A DNA stretch of 15,253 nucleotides from Arcobacter sp. UBA7394 (GTDB lineage: Bacteria; Campylobacterota; Campylobacteria; Campylobacterales; Arcobacteraceae): positions 14,091-29,343 of the forward strand of contig DKNG01000115.1 of assembly GCA_002470185.1 (NCBI GenBank), written 5' to 3'. Position 1 is the first letter of the stretch, and each line of letters starts with the position of its first letter. The translations under genes were made by a program, and so were the position numbers. The notes below the pieces were generated by a model. The model had not been told where the DNA came from. It saw only the letters and a list, made by a program, of their open reading frames with translations, and made no database searches. Below are positions 8,551-14,376 of the stretch, piece by piece.

Positions 8551-9570
8551 ATGAAAACTGATGTGAATTTATTAATAAAACTAGCTAAGGGTAAAAAGGT
8601 GCTTTTAATAGAAGATGATGAAAAGATTTTAGAAATTTTTAAAGTTGCACTAGAAACATATTTTTCCCTTGTAAAAACAGCTGTTGACGGGAAACAAGCT
8701 TGGGATTTATTTCGAAAAGAACATTTTGATTTAATCGTAAGTGATATTCAAATGCCTAACACAAATGGAATTATGCTAAGTAAAGGAATAAAAGCCCATA
8801 CTCCTGAACAAAATATTTTGATTACATCTGCATATACAGATGAAAAATATTTATTAGAGCTTATTGACATTGGAGTTGATGGTTTTTTAAAAAAACCTAT
8901 TAGTACTTCAAATCTAAAAAGTACAATAACAAAAATACTAAAAAAAATTCAATCAAAAAAAGAGCTAGAAAGAGTAAAATTTAATACTTACGTAAAACAG
9001 ATCTCAAAAAGAAATATTGATGAAACAAGAAAAAGTCCTACACAAGTAAAAATTGAGCAGGACATAGAACAAACTGCAAAAGTATCAGTTAAAGAATTTT
9101 TAGAAAAAATAAAAATTGAAGATCCTGAAAGTTTCTATTTTTTTGATAATCAAAAAGAAATACTTATGGATACATTATATGATATGAGTGATAATTTTGA
9201 TAGTTTTGTTTATAAAGAATATAAAGAACACGAACATTTAAACCAATTAATTGATGATCTTCATAAACTTCACTCTACTCTTAATTATTTTGATAGAGTA
9301 GAAAAAGTAACAGTTGAAGTGCTAAGATTAGCTGAAGTATTAAATGAAATTAATTTAGATGATATACATTATGGGATTAAAGAAGAAGCTTTTAGTATTT
9401 TAGAATTTTTGATAAATGATATAAAACAATATGTTTTAGATATGTTTATGGAAGAGAATGTTCAAGATGTAAACTACTTTCATGATTCATATAGAGAAAA
9501 TATTACTTTCTTTGAAAATACAATAAATCAAAAAGAAAAAGAAGATGAGGATGATTTAGAATTTTTTTAG
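8551..9570 (+). CDS. Response regulator: receiver plus helical domain with acidic LEFF tail
   Basis: In this 339-aa protein the N-terminal receiver (about 14-135) looks intact. It has E21-D22-D23, phospho-acceptor D65 in VSDIQMP, T92 and K115 in FLKKP. A Lys-rich linker (about 135-180) leads to an all-helical C-terminal domain (about 185-318) of unknown function, followed by an acidic tail ending DDLEFF. No DNA-binding, GGDEF, HD or kinase motif was seen, and no CheZ-type DxxxQ was found. The C-terminal domain is shared with the 290-aa pseudo-receiver upstream of cheB. As the only intact single-output regulator in the operon besides CheB and CheV, it is a candidate phosphate acceptor from this CheA. 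It is the last gene of the operon and converges on the flavodoxin gene, with 4 nt between stops. Confidence 0.85.
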   Translation: MKTDVNLLIKLAKGKKVLLIEDDEKILEIFKVALETYFSLVKTAVDGKQAWDLFRKEHFDLIVSDIQMPNTNGIMLSKGIKAHTPEQNILITSAYTDEKYLLELIDIGVDGFLKKPISTSNLKSTITKILKKIQSKKELERVKFNTYVKQISKRNIDETRKSPTQVKIEQDIEQTAKVSVKEFLEKIKIEDPESFYFFDNQKEILMDTLYDMSDNFDSFVYKEYKEHEHLNQLIDDLHKLHSTLNYFDRVEKVTVEVLRLAEVLNEINLDDIHYGIKEEAFSILEFLINDIKQYVLDMFMEENVQDVNYFHDSYRENITFFENTINQKEKEDEDDLEFF

Positions 9571-9574
9571 GGTT

Positions 9575-10075
9575 TTAGAGTAAATCTCCTTTGATTTGCT
9601 CTACCCAATCTTCTAATCTTTTTTGTGTTAACTCTTCTTGGTTTACCTCATCTATTAATAATCCAACAAACATTCCATCTACTAAAGAATCTGTTTCATC
9701 AAACTCATATCCATCAATAGAAGTTTGTCCTACTAATTTTGCATCTTTTACTTTTTCATAAAAAAATGAAACACCACCAGCAAAAGAATCTGGGTAAGAA
9801 TCTTGATCTCCAAGTCCTAATAAAGCTACAGTTTTATTGGAAAAATCAATATTGTCAAATTCATTATAAAGTTCATCCCAATCAGGTTGAAGTTCACCAA
9901 CTCCAGAAGTAGAGCTTGCAAGTATTAAACTGTCATAGTTTTCAATATCAGAAATAGAAGCATCTACAACTTCAATTAAATCAACATTATCTTCACCTAA
10001 AAGTTTTACTAACCTTTTAGATACATCTTCACAAGTTCCACCTTCAGTCGCATAAAATAATCCAATCTTTTTCAT
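9575..10075 (-). CDS. fldA: Long-chain flavodoxin FldA
   Basis: This 166-aa FMN electron carrier has the long-chain form typical of bacterial FldA. It shows FYATEGGTCEDV in the phosphate-loop position, SGVGELQPDWD, GLGDQDSYPDSF with the conserved Tyr94, and the C-terminal block DGYEFDE ... DGMFVGLLIDE ... DWVEQIK. Flavodoxin carries electrons for enzymes such as pyruvate:ferredoxin/flavodoxin oxidoreductase. Two adjacent ATGs exist (10078 and 10075). The second is preferred because AAGGA then sits 6 nt upstream, the spacing used by sodB and the csp gene here, and because it restores canonical numbering. The phosphate loop is unusual (T-E-G-G-T-C-E instead of SDTGNTE). The Trp that normally stacks on FMN near residue 57 is Ser. 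The gene lies 26 nt downstream of the cytochrome gene, so both may be co-transcribed. Confidence 0.93.
   Translation of the reverse strand: MKKIGLFYATEGGTCEDVSKRLVKLLGEDNVDLIEVVDASISDIENYDSLILASSTSGVGELQPDWDELYNEFDNIDFSNKTVALLGLGDQDSYPDSFAGGVSFFYEKVKDAKLVGQTSIDGYEFDETDSLVDGMFVGLLIDEVNQEELTQKRLEDWVEQIKGDLL
9576..9603. other. Stem-loop at convergent cheB-cluster/flavodoxin junction
   Basis: TAGAGTAAATC (9576-9586) and GATTTGCTCTA (9593-9603) can pair over 11 bp with one G-U wobble and a 6-nt loop. It overlaps the last codons of the flavodoxin gene. No T-run follows on either strand, so it may attenuate or protect mRNA ends but is not a convincing intrinsic terminator. Confidence 0.35.
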
Positions 10076-10101
10076 CATAAATCCTTTGTGCTAAAAAATA
10101 T

Positions 10102-10653
10102 TTATTTTTTAAGTGATTCAACTAATGTAACTTCTCCATTTAATTCATTACTATGAACAAAAACGAAATCAGTTTTTTTAGCTGCTTGGTGACATCCAAT
10201 ACACCCAGGGAATTTACCAACAATTGCTTGTTTTTTTGGAGTTTTATCTAATGTTCCATCTGCTTTAAATTTTGCCCAGAACCAATCTCCATTTTTAGGG
10301 TTAAAGCCATCTTTTTTAATCATTACAGTAATTGCTTTTAGGTATAAATCTCTATTTGCTTCTACTTTTTCAATAGAAATACCAGCACCACCATAATTTC
10401 TTTTTAATAAGACTCTTTTGCCATCAATCTTTCCTTCTAAGACTTCTCTTACTCCACCATGAGGCGGCGGTCCTAAATATAGATTTGATGCTGTTGAGTT
10501 AAATTTACCATCTTCTAATTTTTGCCATAAATATTTTGAATATTCAATGTCTTTTTCTCCACCAAATGCAGCTTGCACTTTCATTTCTGCAAATAATGAA
10601 CCAGAAGATATAATAAATATAAATGCTATTAAACTTAATATACTTTTTTTCAT
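10102..10653 (-). CDS. Periplasmic mono-haem cytochrome, P460/c'-beta type
   Basis: This 183-aa protein has a clear signal peptide (Lys-Lys start, hydrophobic core about 5-20, likely cleavage after SLFA at 22). It has a single c-type haem motif CIGCH (151-155), placed near the C-terminus. The surrounding pattern matches the cytochrome P460 / c'-beta superfamily: VLLKRNYGG (81-89), GFNPKNGDWFWAKF (116-129) and GCIGCHQAAKKTDFVF (150-165). Members are beta-rich periplasmic haem proteins that react with NO, hydroxylamine or other small ligands. The ligand of this one cannot be read from sequence. A strong Shine-Dalgarno AAAGGAGGA precedes the start on the minus strand. The gene is divergent from the DUF2721 gene and lies upstream of fldA. 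Confidence 0.8.
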   Translation of the reverse strand: MKKSILSLIAFIFIISSGSLFAEMKVQAAFGGEKDIEYSKYLWQKLEDGKFNSTASNLYLGPPPHGGVREVLEGKIDGKRVLLKRNYGGAGISIEKVEANRDLYLKAITVMIKKDGFNPKNGDWFWAKFKADGTLDKTPKKQAIVGKFPGCIGCHQAAKKTDFVFVHSNELNGEVTLVESLKK

Positions 10654-10674
10654 AACATCCTCCTTTATAATTTC

Positions 10675-10680
10675 AGTATA
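10675..10680 (-). promoter_or_regulatory. Possible -10 box for the cytochrome gene
   Basis: On the minus strand TATACT lies 22 nt upstream of the cytochrome start codon, just before the AAAGGAGGA ribosome site. No good -35 element is visible, which is common for weak-consensus promoters in these bacteria. Confidence 0.35.
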
Positions 10681-10771
10681 AAACTTTAATGTTTAATGCA
10701 CGTGTAGTTTTAAATAATAATTAAAGAAGAAAGAGTAAAATAGCTTAAATACACTATATATAGGCTATATT

Positions 10772-11251
10772 ATGTTAGAAAACACTCAAGAAACTGTAAA
10801 TACAGTATCTCAATTAATACAACTATCTGTTGCCCCCGTTTTTTTATTAGCAGGAGTTGCTGGACTACTTAATGTTTTTACAGGTAGATTATCTAGAATT
10901 ATTGATAAATTAGAAAAAATTGATAATTATGTAGCAAATCAAAAGACACCTGAAGCTGTAGAAGTAGCTGAAGAGAAACTATCTGAAAGAAGAAGGTTTC
11001 TTACAATGAGAATGCAAAATACAAATTATGCAATTTTCTTTTGTACTAGTACGGGTCTTTTAATTGCAATGGTTATTGTTACTATGTTTCTTAGTGCTCT
11101 TTTTGATTTCAAAGACTCTTTATTTATTGCTAGTTTATTTATTGTAGCAATGATATCTTTTATTATGTCATTACTTCTATTCTTAAGAGAAATATACTAT
11201 ACAACCTCTTTTATAAAAAGTAAAAAAGCAACATTAAAAAAGAAATTGTAA
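10772..11251 (+). CDS. DUF2721 family inner-membrane protein
   Basis: This 159-aa protein has three hydrophobic segments (about 15-37, 87-110 and 114-137) and a basic C-terminus. The N-terminal pattern IQLSVAPVFLLAGVAGLLNV followed by TGRLSRIIDK is the hallmark of DUF2721 proteins, whose function is unknown. The stretch between the first two helices (about 45-82) is charged and predicted to lie on the cytoplasmic side as a helix. It is transcribed divergently from the cytochrome gene. The Shine-Dalgarno is weak (tagg, 6 nt before ATG). A TAAAAT at 10736-10741 could serve as a -10 box. Confidence 0.85.
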   Translation: MLENTQETVNTVSQLIQLSVAPVFLLAGVAGLLNVFTGRLSRIIDKLEKIDNYVANQKTPEAVEVAEEKLSERRRFLTMRMQNTNYAIFFCTSTGLLIAMVIVTMFLSALFDFKDSLFIASLFIVAMISFIMSLLLFLREIYYTTSFIKSKKATLKKKL

Positions 11252-11283
11252 AATATACCAATATCATTTAAATCAATTTTCAC

Positions 11284-11289
11284 TATAAT
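11284..11289 (+). promoter_or_regulatory. -10 box upstream of the DUF302 gene
   Basis: A perfect TATAAT lies 28 nt before the DUF302 start codon in an AT-rich gap of 66 nt, which gives a leader of about 20 nt. No consensus -35 is visible. This indicates the DUF302 gene has its own promoter and is not simply read through from the DUF2721 gene. Confidence 0.5.
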
Positions 11290-11317
11290 CTATTTTGAAA
11301 TTAACATAGGAAATAAA

Positions 11318-11695
11318 ATGCAATATATAGAGAAATCAAATAAATCTGTACAAGAAGTAGTAGATACTATTTTAAGTACTGTTCCAAATTACAAATTTGG
11401 AGTGTTACATATTCATAATGTAAAAGAAACATTAAAGTCAAAAGGTATTGATTTCAATAAAGAGTGTCAAATCTTAGATGTTTGTAATCCAGCCTACGCT
11501 CAAAAGTTCTTAGAAACAGATATGTCTTTATCAGTAATTATGCCTTGTAAGATTTCAGTATACACAGATGACGGAAGCACTACAATTGCTATGAACTCAT
11601 TAGTACAATTAGTTGATGATATTAATCCTGATTTAATTGAATTAGCTCAAGAAGTTCAAGAAATTTTACTTAATATAATTGAAGAAGTTAAATAA
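11318..11695 (+). CDS. DUF302 domain protein
   Basis: This 125-aa protein is a single DUF302 domain spanning nearly the whole length. It has FGVLHIHNVKETLKSKG (27-43), the DVCNPAYAQKFLE block (54-66), an MPCKISVY strand (75-82) and a closing helix. It has no signal peptide or membrane segment, so it is probably cytoplasmic. Three Cys (50, 56, 77) are present. The CNP and MPC Cys positions are typical of the family. DUF302 proteins have no established enzymatic role and often sit near redox or sulfur genes. An AGGA ribosome site precedes the ATG. Confidence 0.85.
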   Translation: MQYIEKSNKSVQEVVDTILSTVPNYKFGVLHIHNVKETLKSKGIDFNKECQILDVCNPAYAQKFLETDMSLSVIMPCKISVYTDDGSTTIAMNSLVQLVDDINPDLIELAQEVQEILLNIIEEVK

Positions 11696-11722
11696 ATTTA
11701 ATTTGATACTTTTTTAATACCT

Positions 11723-11758
11723 TTGTATTATATAATCCGCAAAATTTATATAATACAA
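11723..11758. repeat. 13-bp perfect inverted repeat overlapping promoter region
   Basis: TTGTATTATATAA (11723-11735) is the exact reverse complement of TTATATAATACAA (11746-11758), with a 10-nt spacer. The outer CC/GG pair extends it with one bulged base. The left arm contains TATAAT (11731-11736), and the right arm runs into the AAGGA ribosome site of the next gene. It could be a dimeric regulator's operator, or an RNA hairpin ending upstream transcripts or masking the ribosome site. Confidence 0.6.
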
Positions 11759-11772
11759 GGATTAAATACATA

Positions 11773-12078
11773 ATGACTATCTCAACAGATGAACATGAAC
11801 TTATAATGAAAGCTCAAAGAACAAATAATATAGAACAACTTCGAAAACTAAGCAGAAACCAATATTCAAATGTAAGAAGAGTTGTGGCAAAGAATAATAA
11901 GACTCCAAAAGAGATAATAAACAACTTAGCTTACGACCCAGTTCAAAATGTATCTTATGCAGCTTTAATGAATTATTCATGCACAGTTAAAAGAGATATG
12001 AGTCTATTTATAAACAAATGTGTATTATGTTCAAAAAATGAAGCAACATATAAAACAGAATGTAGGAAATGTAGTTAA
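11773..12078 (+). CDS. Small LRV/HEAT-like repeat protein with C-terminal Cys4 motif
   Basis: In this 101-aa protein residues about 20-68 resemble two leucine-rich variant (LRV) repeats, short helical units of the type 'L..D....VR..VA.N..TP.E.L..LA.D'. Visible pieces are LRKLSRNQYSNVRRVVAKNN and TPKEIINNLAYDPVQNV. The C-terminus carries CVLC (83-86) and CRKC (97-100), a CxxC-x10-CxxC pattern suited to one zinc or an iron-sulfur cluster. Founding LRV proteins carry an iron-sulfur cluster at the N-terminus, so the C-terminal placement here differs. An additional Cys70 is present. The gene ends 2 nt before the methyltransferase gene, so the two are likely one unit. Function is not known. Confidence 0.65.
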   Translation: MTISTDEHELIMKAQRTNNIEQLRKLSRNQYSNVRRVVAKNNKTPKEIINNLAYDPVQNVSYAALMNYSCTVKRDMSLFINKCVLCSKNEATYKTECRKCS

Positions 12079-12080
12079 AA

Positions 12081-12599
12081 ATGATTGAAGCAATTTTATT
12101 ACTATTTTTACTATTAAACCTAATTAGTGTAATAATTTATACTTTTAAAATTGGTATATCTCCAATGCCGAGCTCACAAAAGTCTCGTATGGAGATTCTA
12201 AAACTACTAAAGAATAGTTCAAATGATGAAATTATTGATTTAGGTAGTGGATTTGGAACACTTAGTATATTCCTTGCATCTAAATTACAAGAAAAACATA
12301 TTACGGCTTATGAACTTTCATTTGTACCATGGGCTATATCTGTTATTCTAAAGAAAATATTGAATATTAAAAACTTAACAATTTATAGAAAGAACTATTT
12401 AGAAGAAAATTTACATAATGCAACTTTAATTTGTTATTTATTCCCTAAAGGAATGGAGCTACTAGAAGATAAGCTTTTTGAGGAATGTATAAATACAGAA
12501 ATAATAAGCAATACTTTTGCCTTTAGAAATATCAAGGCAAGAGATATTACTTATGTAAATGATTTATATAAAACACCTATTTATAAATATCTAACATAA
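12081..12599 (+). CDS. Membrane-anchored class I SAM methyltransferase (FAM173-like)
   Basis: This 172-aa protein begins with a hydrophobic segment (about 3-22) that should act as a membrane anchor. A compact Rossmann methyltransferase follows: ISPMPSS (26-32), motif I IIDLGSGFGTL (about 51-61), and the acidic strand YELS (about 76-79) followed by FVPW. The arrangement of N-terminal anchor, a 'P-x-P-S' segment, DLGSGxG and E-x(3-4)-PW is reminiscent of small FAM173/ATPSCKMT-type lysine methyltransferases, some of which modify ATP synthase subunit c in eukaryotes. The bacterial substrate is unknown. It is short for a methyltransferase and lacks a lid domain. It follows the LRV-like gene by 2 nt. 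Confidence 0.7.
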   Translation: MIEAILLLFLLLNLISVIIYTFKIGISPMPSSQKSRMEILKLLKNSSNDEIIDLGSGFGTLSIFLASKLQEKHITAYELSFVPWAISVILKKILNIKNLTIYRKNYLEENLHNATLICYLFPKGMELLEDKLFEECINTEIISNTFAFRNIKARDITYVNDLYKTPIYKYLT

Positions 12600-12600
12600 A

Positions 12601-12630
12601 AGTCATAAGCTAATTATTTAGCTTGTGACT
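12601..12630. terminator. Bidirectional terminator hairpin between convergent genes
   Basis: AGTCATAAGCTAA (12601-12613) pairs with TTAGCTTGTGACT (12618-12630) over 13 bp with one G-U wobble and a TTAT loop. It begins right after the methyltransferase stop and covers the last codons of sodB. Read on the minus strand it is followed by TTTTATGTT, a fair T-rich tail. On the plus strand the tail is only CTTTC. It probably ends sodB transcription and may act less efficiently on the plus strand. Confidence 0.7.
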
Positions 12631-13298
12631 CTTTCGTCTTCAATTAAAGTCTCTATATAATTACACATAGGGCTATTATCATTACAATCATCAATATAAT
12701 TAGGTTTTATTAAACCTCTTAATTCTTTGTAATTTTGAGATACAAAATTCCAATTTATTAATTTAAACCAGTTTTCTAAATACTCAGGTCTAATATTCCT
12801 ATAATCAATATAATAAGCATGTTCCCACACATCACAAACAAGTAAAGGTCTTAATCCTAAACCAAATGGTGTTTCTGCATTTTTGGTTGTAATAATTTTT
12901 AATTTTCCCATATCATCAGAAACTAACCATACCCATCCTGAACCAAAATGACCTACAGCTTTTTGAATAAACTCTTTTTTAAAATCTTCCATAAGTCCAA
13001 AAGATTCTGTTATAGCTTGTTCTAGTCCTAGTGAAAGTTTTGTGCTATTAGGAGTTATTGAATTCCAAAAGAAATCGTGATTATATATTTGAGCAGCATT
13101 GTTAAATATTGCTCCGTTTGATTTTTTAATAATTTCTTTTAAATTCATATTCTCAAACTCTGTATCAATAATTAATTCATTTAGTTTATTTACATATGTT
13201 TGATGGTGTTTATCGTGATGAAACAATAGAGTCTCTTTTGACATATAAGGCTCTAAAGCATCGTATTCAAATGGTAATTTCATTAATTCATGTTTCAT
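12618..13298 (-). CDS. sodB: Iron superoxide dismutase
   Basis: This 226-aa protein converts superoxide to oxygen and hydrogen peroxide in the cytoplasm. The metal ligands are visible: H27 in LLFHHDKHHQTYV, H74 in IYNHDFFWNS, and D156 with H160 in CDVWEHAYYIDY. AAQIYNH with Gln70 and NAETP (140-144) are iron-type signatures, as opposed to manganese-type. The core ends near residue 192. An extra C-terminal stretch of about 35 residues with Cys205 and Cys212 makes the protein longer than the usual 190-200 aa. On the minus strand AAGGA lies 6 nt before the ATG, and TATAAA (13319-13324) lies a little further upstream as a likely -10 box. Confidence 0.95.
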   Translation of the reverse strand: MKHELMKLPFEYDALEPYMSKETLLFHHDKHHQTYVNKLNELIIDTEFENMNLKEIIKKSNGAIFNNAAQIYNHDFFWNSITPNSTKLSLGLEQAITESFGLMEDFKKEFIQKAVGHFGSGWVWLVSDDMGKLKIITTKNAETPFGLGLRPLLVCDVWEHAYYIDYRNIRPEYLENWFKLINWNFVSQNYKELRGLIKPNYIDDCNDNSPMCNYIETLIEDERVTS

Positions 13299-13318
13299 AA
13301 TGAATCCTTTATTATGTC

Positions 13319-13324
13319 TTTATA
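13319..13324 (-). promoter_or_regulatory. Likely -10 box for sodB
   Basis: Read on the minus strand, TATAAA lies 20 nt upstream of the sodB start codon, followed by an AAGGA ribosome site. No clear -35 is visible. I saw no obvious Fur-type 19-bp palindrome in the gap. Confidence 0.4.
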
Positions 13325-13429
13325 GTAAGTGTAATGTAATATCATTAAAAGAGAACTAAGTTTTTTATATTAGTTTTTTTGTAGAATAAACATTAATTTA
13401 GTAAAAAATTTATACATTAGGATTATTTA

Positions 13430-14098
13430 ATGAAAGAGTTTGACCCAATTGCTTATAAAAAGATGGTTAGAGAATATCAAGAGAATGATGATCCAACTGG
13501 ATGGTTTGATTCTATTTACCAAGATGCCCAAGGAGATTATAAAGCAGTGTTTTGGGCAGATTTAGAACCAAGTCCATATTTAGTAGATTGGTTAAAAAAG
13601 AACCCAAATAGTAAAATAGACAAAAAAGCTATAGTTATTGGATGTGGTGTTGGTGATGATGCAGAAGCTTTAAGTACATATGGATATGAAGTTACAGCCT
13701 TTGATATTTCACAAACTGCCATAGATTTATGTAAAAATAGATACCCAAATTCAGAAGTCAATTATTTAGTAGCTGATTTATTTGATTATCCAAAGGAGTG
13801 GTTAGAGAGTTTTGACTTAGTTTATGAATGTAATACTATTCAAGTTTTACCAGGTAAATATAGAGTTCAAGCAAGAAAAGCAATTTCAAGTTTATTGTGT
13901 AAAAATGCATTTGTTTTAGTTTCTTGTAGAAGTAGAAACAAAAATGAAAAGGAAAATGAGATCCCTTTACCATTAAATAAAGAGGAAATTAACAAATTTA
14001 TTGAAGAGGATAAGCTAAAAGAATGCAGTTTTTTAGCTTATGATGATAATCAAACACCAAGTGTTCCTCATTTTTTTGCAATTTATCAAAAGATTTAA
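13430..14098 (+). CDS. Soluble class I SAM-dependent methyltransferase
   Basis: This 222-aa protein shows an N-terminal segment with GWFDSIY (24-30) and FWADLEPSP, followed by the SAM-binding core. Motif I is AIVIGCGVGDDAEAL (about 67-81). The acidic end of strand 2 is VTAFDIS (about 88-94), and motif II/III pieces are VADLFDYP and FDLVYECNTIQVLP. The layout (W-x-x-x-Y before a GCGxGxD motif I) recalls thiopurine methyltransferase-like and TehB-like enzymes acting on small molecules, but the substrate cannot be assigned. There is no signal peptide or membrane segment. It has its own gap upstream with TAGAAT near 13382 as a possible -10 and a TAGGA ribosome site. It is divergent from sodB. Confidence 0.85.
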   Translation: MKEFDPIAYKKMVREYQENDDPTGWFDSIYQDAQGDYKAVFWADLEPSPYLVDWLKKNPNSKIDKKAIVIGCGVGDDAEALSTYGYEVTAFDISQTAIDLCKNRYPNSEVNYLVADLFDYPKEWLESFDLVYECNTIQVLPGKYRVQARKAISSLLCKNAFVLVSCRSRNKNEKENEIPLPLNKEEINKFIEEDKLKECSFLAYDDNQTPSVPHFFAIYQKI

Positions 14099-14174
14099 TA
14101 ACAATTCTTCATATAATTGTAAAGCAATTCTGCTATAAAAGTAGCTTCTAGGTAGCAAAAACAGTGTTTTTTCG

Positions 14175-14193
14175 TAATATTTCAAAAATATTA
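14175..14193. repeat. Short AT-rich inverted repeat upstream of csp promoter
   Basis: TAATATT (14175-14181) and AATATTA (14187-14193) are exact reverse complements around a 5-nt centre. In such AT-rich DNA it may be chance. Its location about 30 nt before the promoter would suit a regulator site. Confidence 0.3.
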
Positions 14194-14224
14194 TCAAATT
14201 TATTGAAATTTTAGCCACTAAGGG

Positions 14225-14253
14225 TGTACATCAAAGTAAAATTTTGTTATGAT
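14225..14253 (+). promoter_or_regulatory. Promoter for the cold-shock gene (extended -10)
   Basis: TGTACA (14225-14230, four of six to the -35 consensus) is followed after exactly 17 nt by TATGAT (14248-14253, five of six to the -10 consensus), preceded by an extended TGT. Transcription would begin near 14260 and give a leader of about 140 nt, similar in length to the regulatory leaders of cspA-type genes. Confidence 0.6.
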
Positions 14254-14265
14254 ATTGACAATTGA

Positions 14266-14287
14266 AAGATGATTGGAGTTTCATCTT
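14266..14287 (+). promoter_or_regulatory. Hairpin at the start of the csp 5' leader
   Basis: AAGATGA (14266-14272) pairs perfectly with TCATCTT (14281-14287) around an 8-nt loop containing GGAG. If transcription starts near 14260, this hairpin is at the very 5' end of the mRNA. It could protect the transcript or act as a cold-responsive leader element. It is inferred from pairing only. Confidence 0.4.
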
Positions 14288-14348
14288 AGGAATATGTTTG
14301 TTGAACCACAACAGTATAACTACCTATAGAATACGCTCAATTTATATT

Positions 14349-14376
14349 TTGACACAAGCTTTATTTATGATAAAGT
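14349..14376 (+). promoter_or_regulatory. Possible second, proximal csp promoter
   Basis: A perfect TTGACA (14349-14354) is followed after 16 nt by TAAAGT (14371-14376, four of six to -10). It would give a leader of only about 20 nt ending in the AAGGA ribosome site. It may be an alternative to the distal promoter. Confidence 0.4.

Noticed and set aside
9240..9300. HPt phosphotransfer domain in the 339-aa regulator (His in a helix near LHKLHSTL)
   Set aside because: The sequence lacks the HxLKG(S/A) surroundings of HPt domains, and the aligned His/Lys in the paralogue is not in a similar context.
6647..9570. The two helical proteins as CheZ phosphatases
   Set aside because: No DxxxQ catalytic motif of CheZ is visible in either helical domain, and the resemblance is limited to the terminal tail. 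Kept only as a docking-peptide idea.
10092..10112. A/T palindrome between the cytochrome and flavodoxin genes as a terminator
   Set aside because: The stem AAAAAATA/TATTTTTT has no G-C pairs and a 2-nt loop, so it is too weak to call in such AT-rich DNA.
14033..14218. Minus-strand open frame after the methyltransferase gene
   Set aside because: It overlaps the end of a well-supported gene, has no clear ribosome site and no recognisable motif.
14255..14260. TTGACA as a -35 box
   Set aside because: No -10-like sequence occurs 16-18 nt downstream (the region reads GTTTCATC), so a TTGACA alone is not taken as a promoter.
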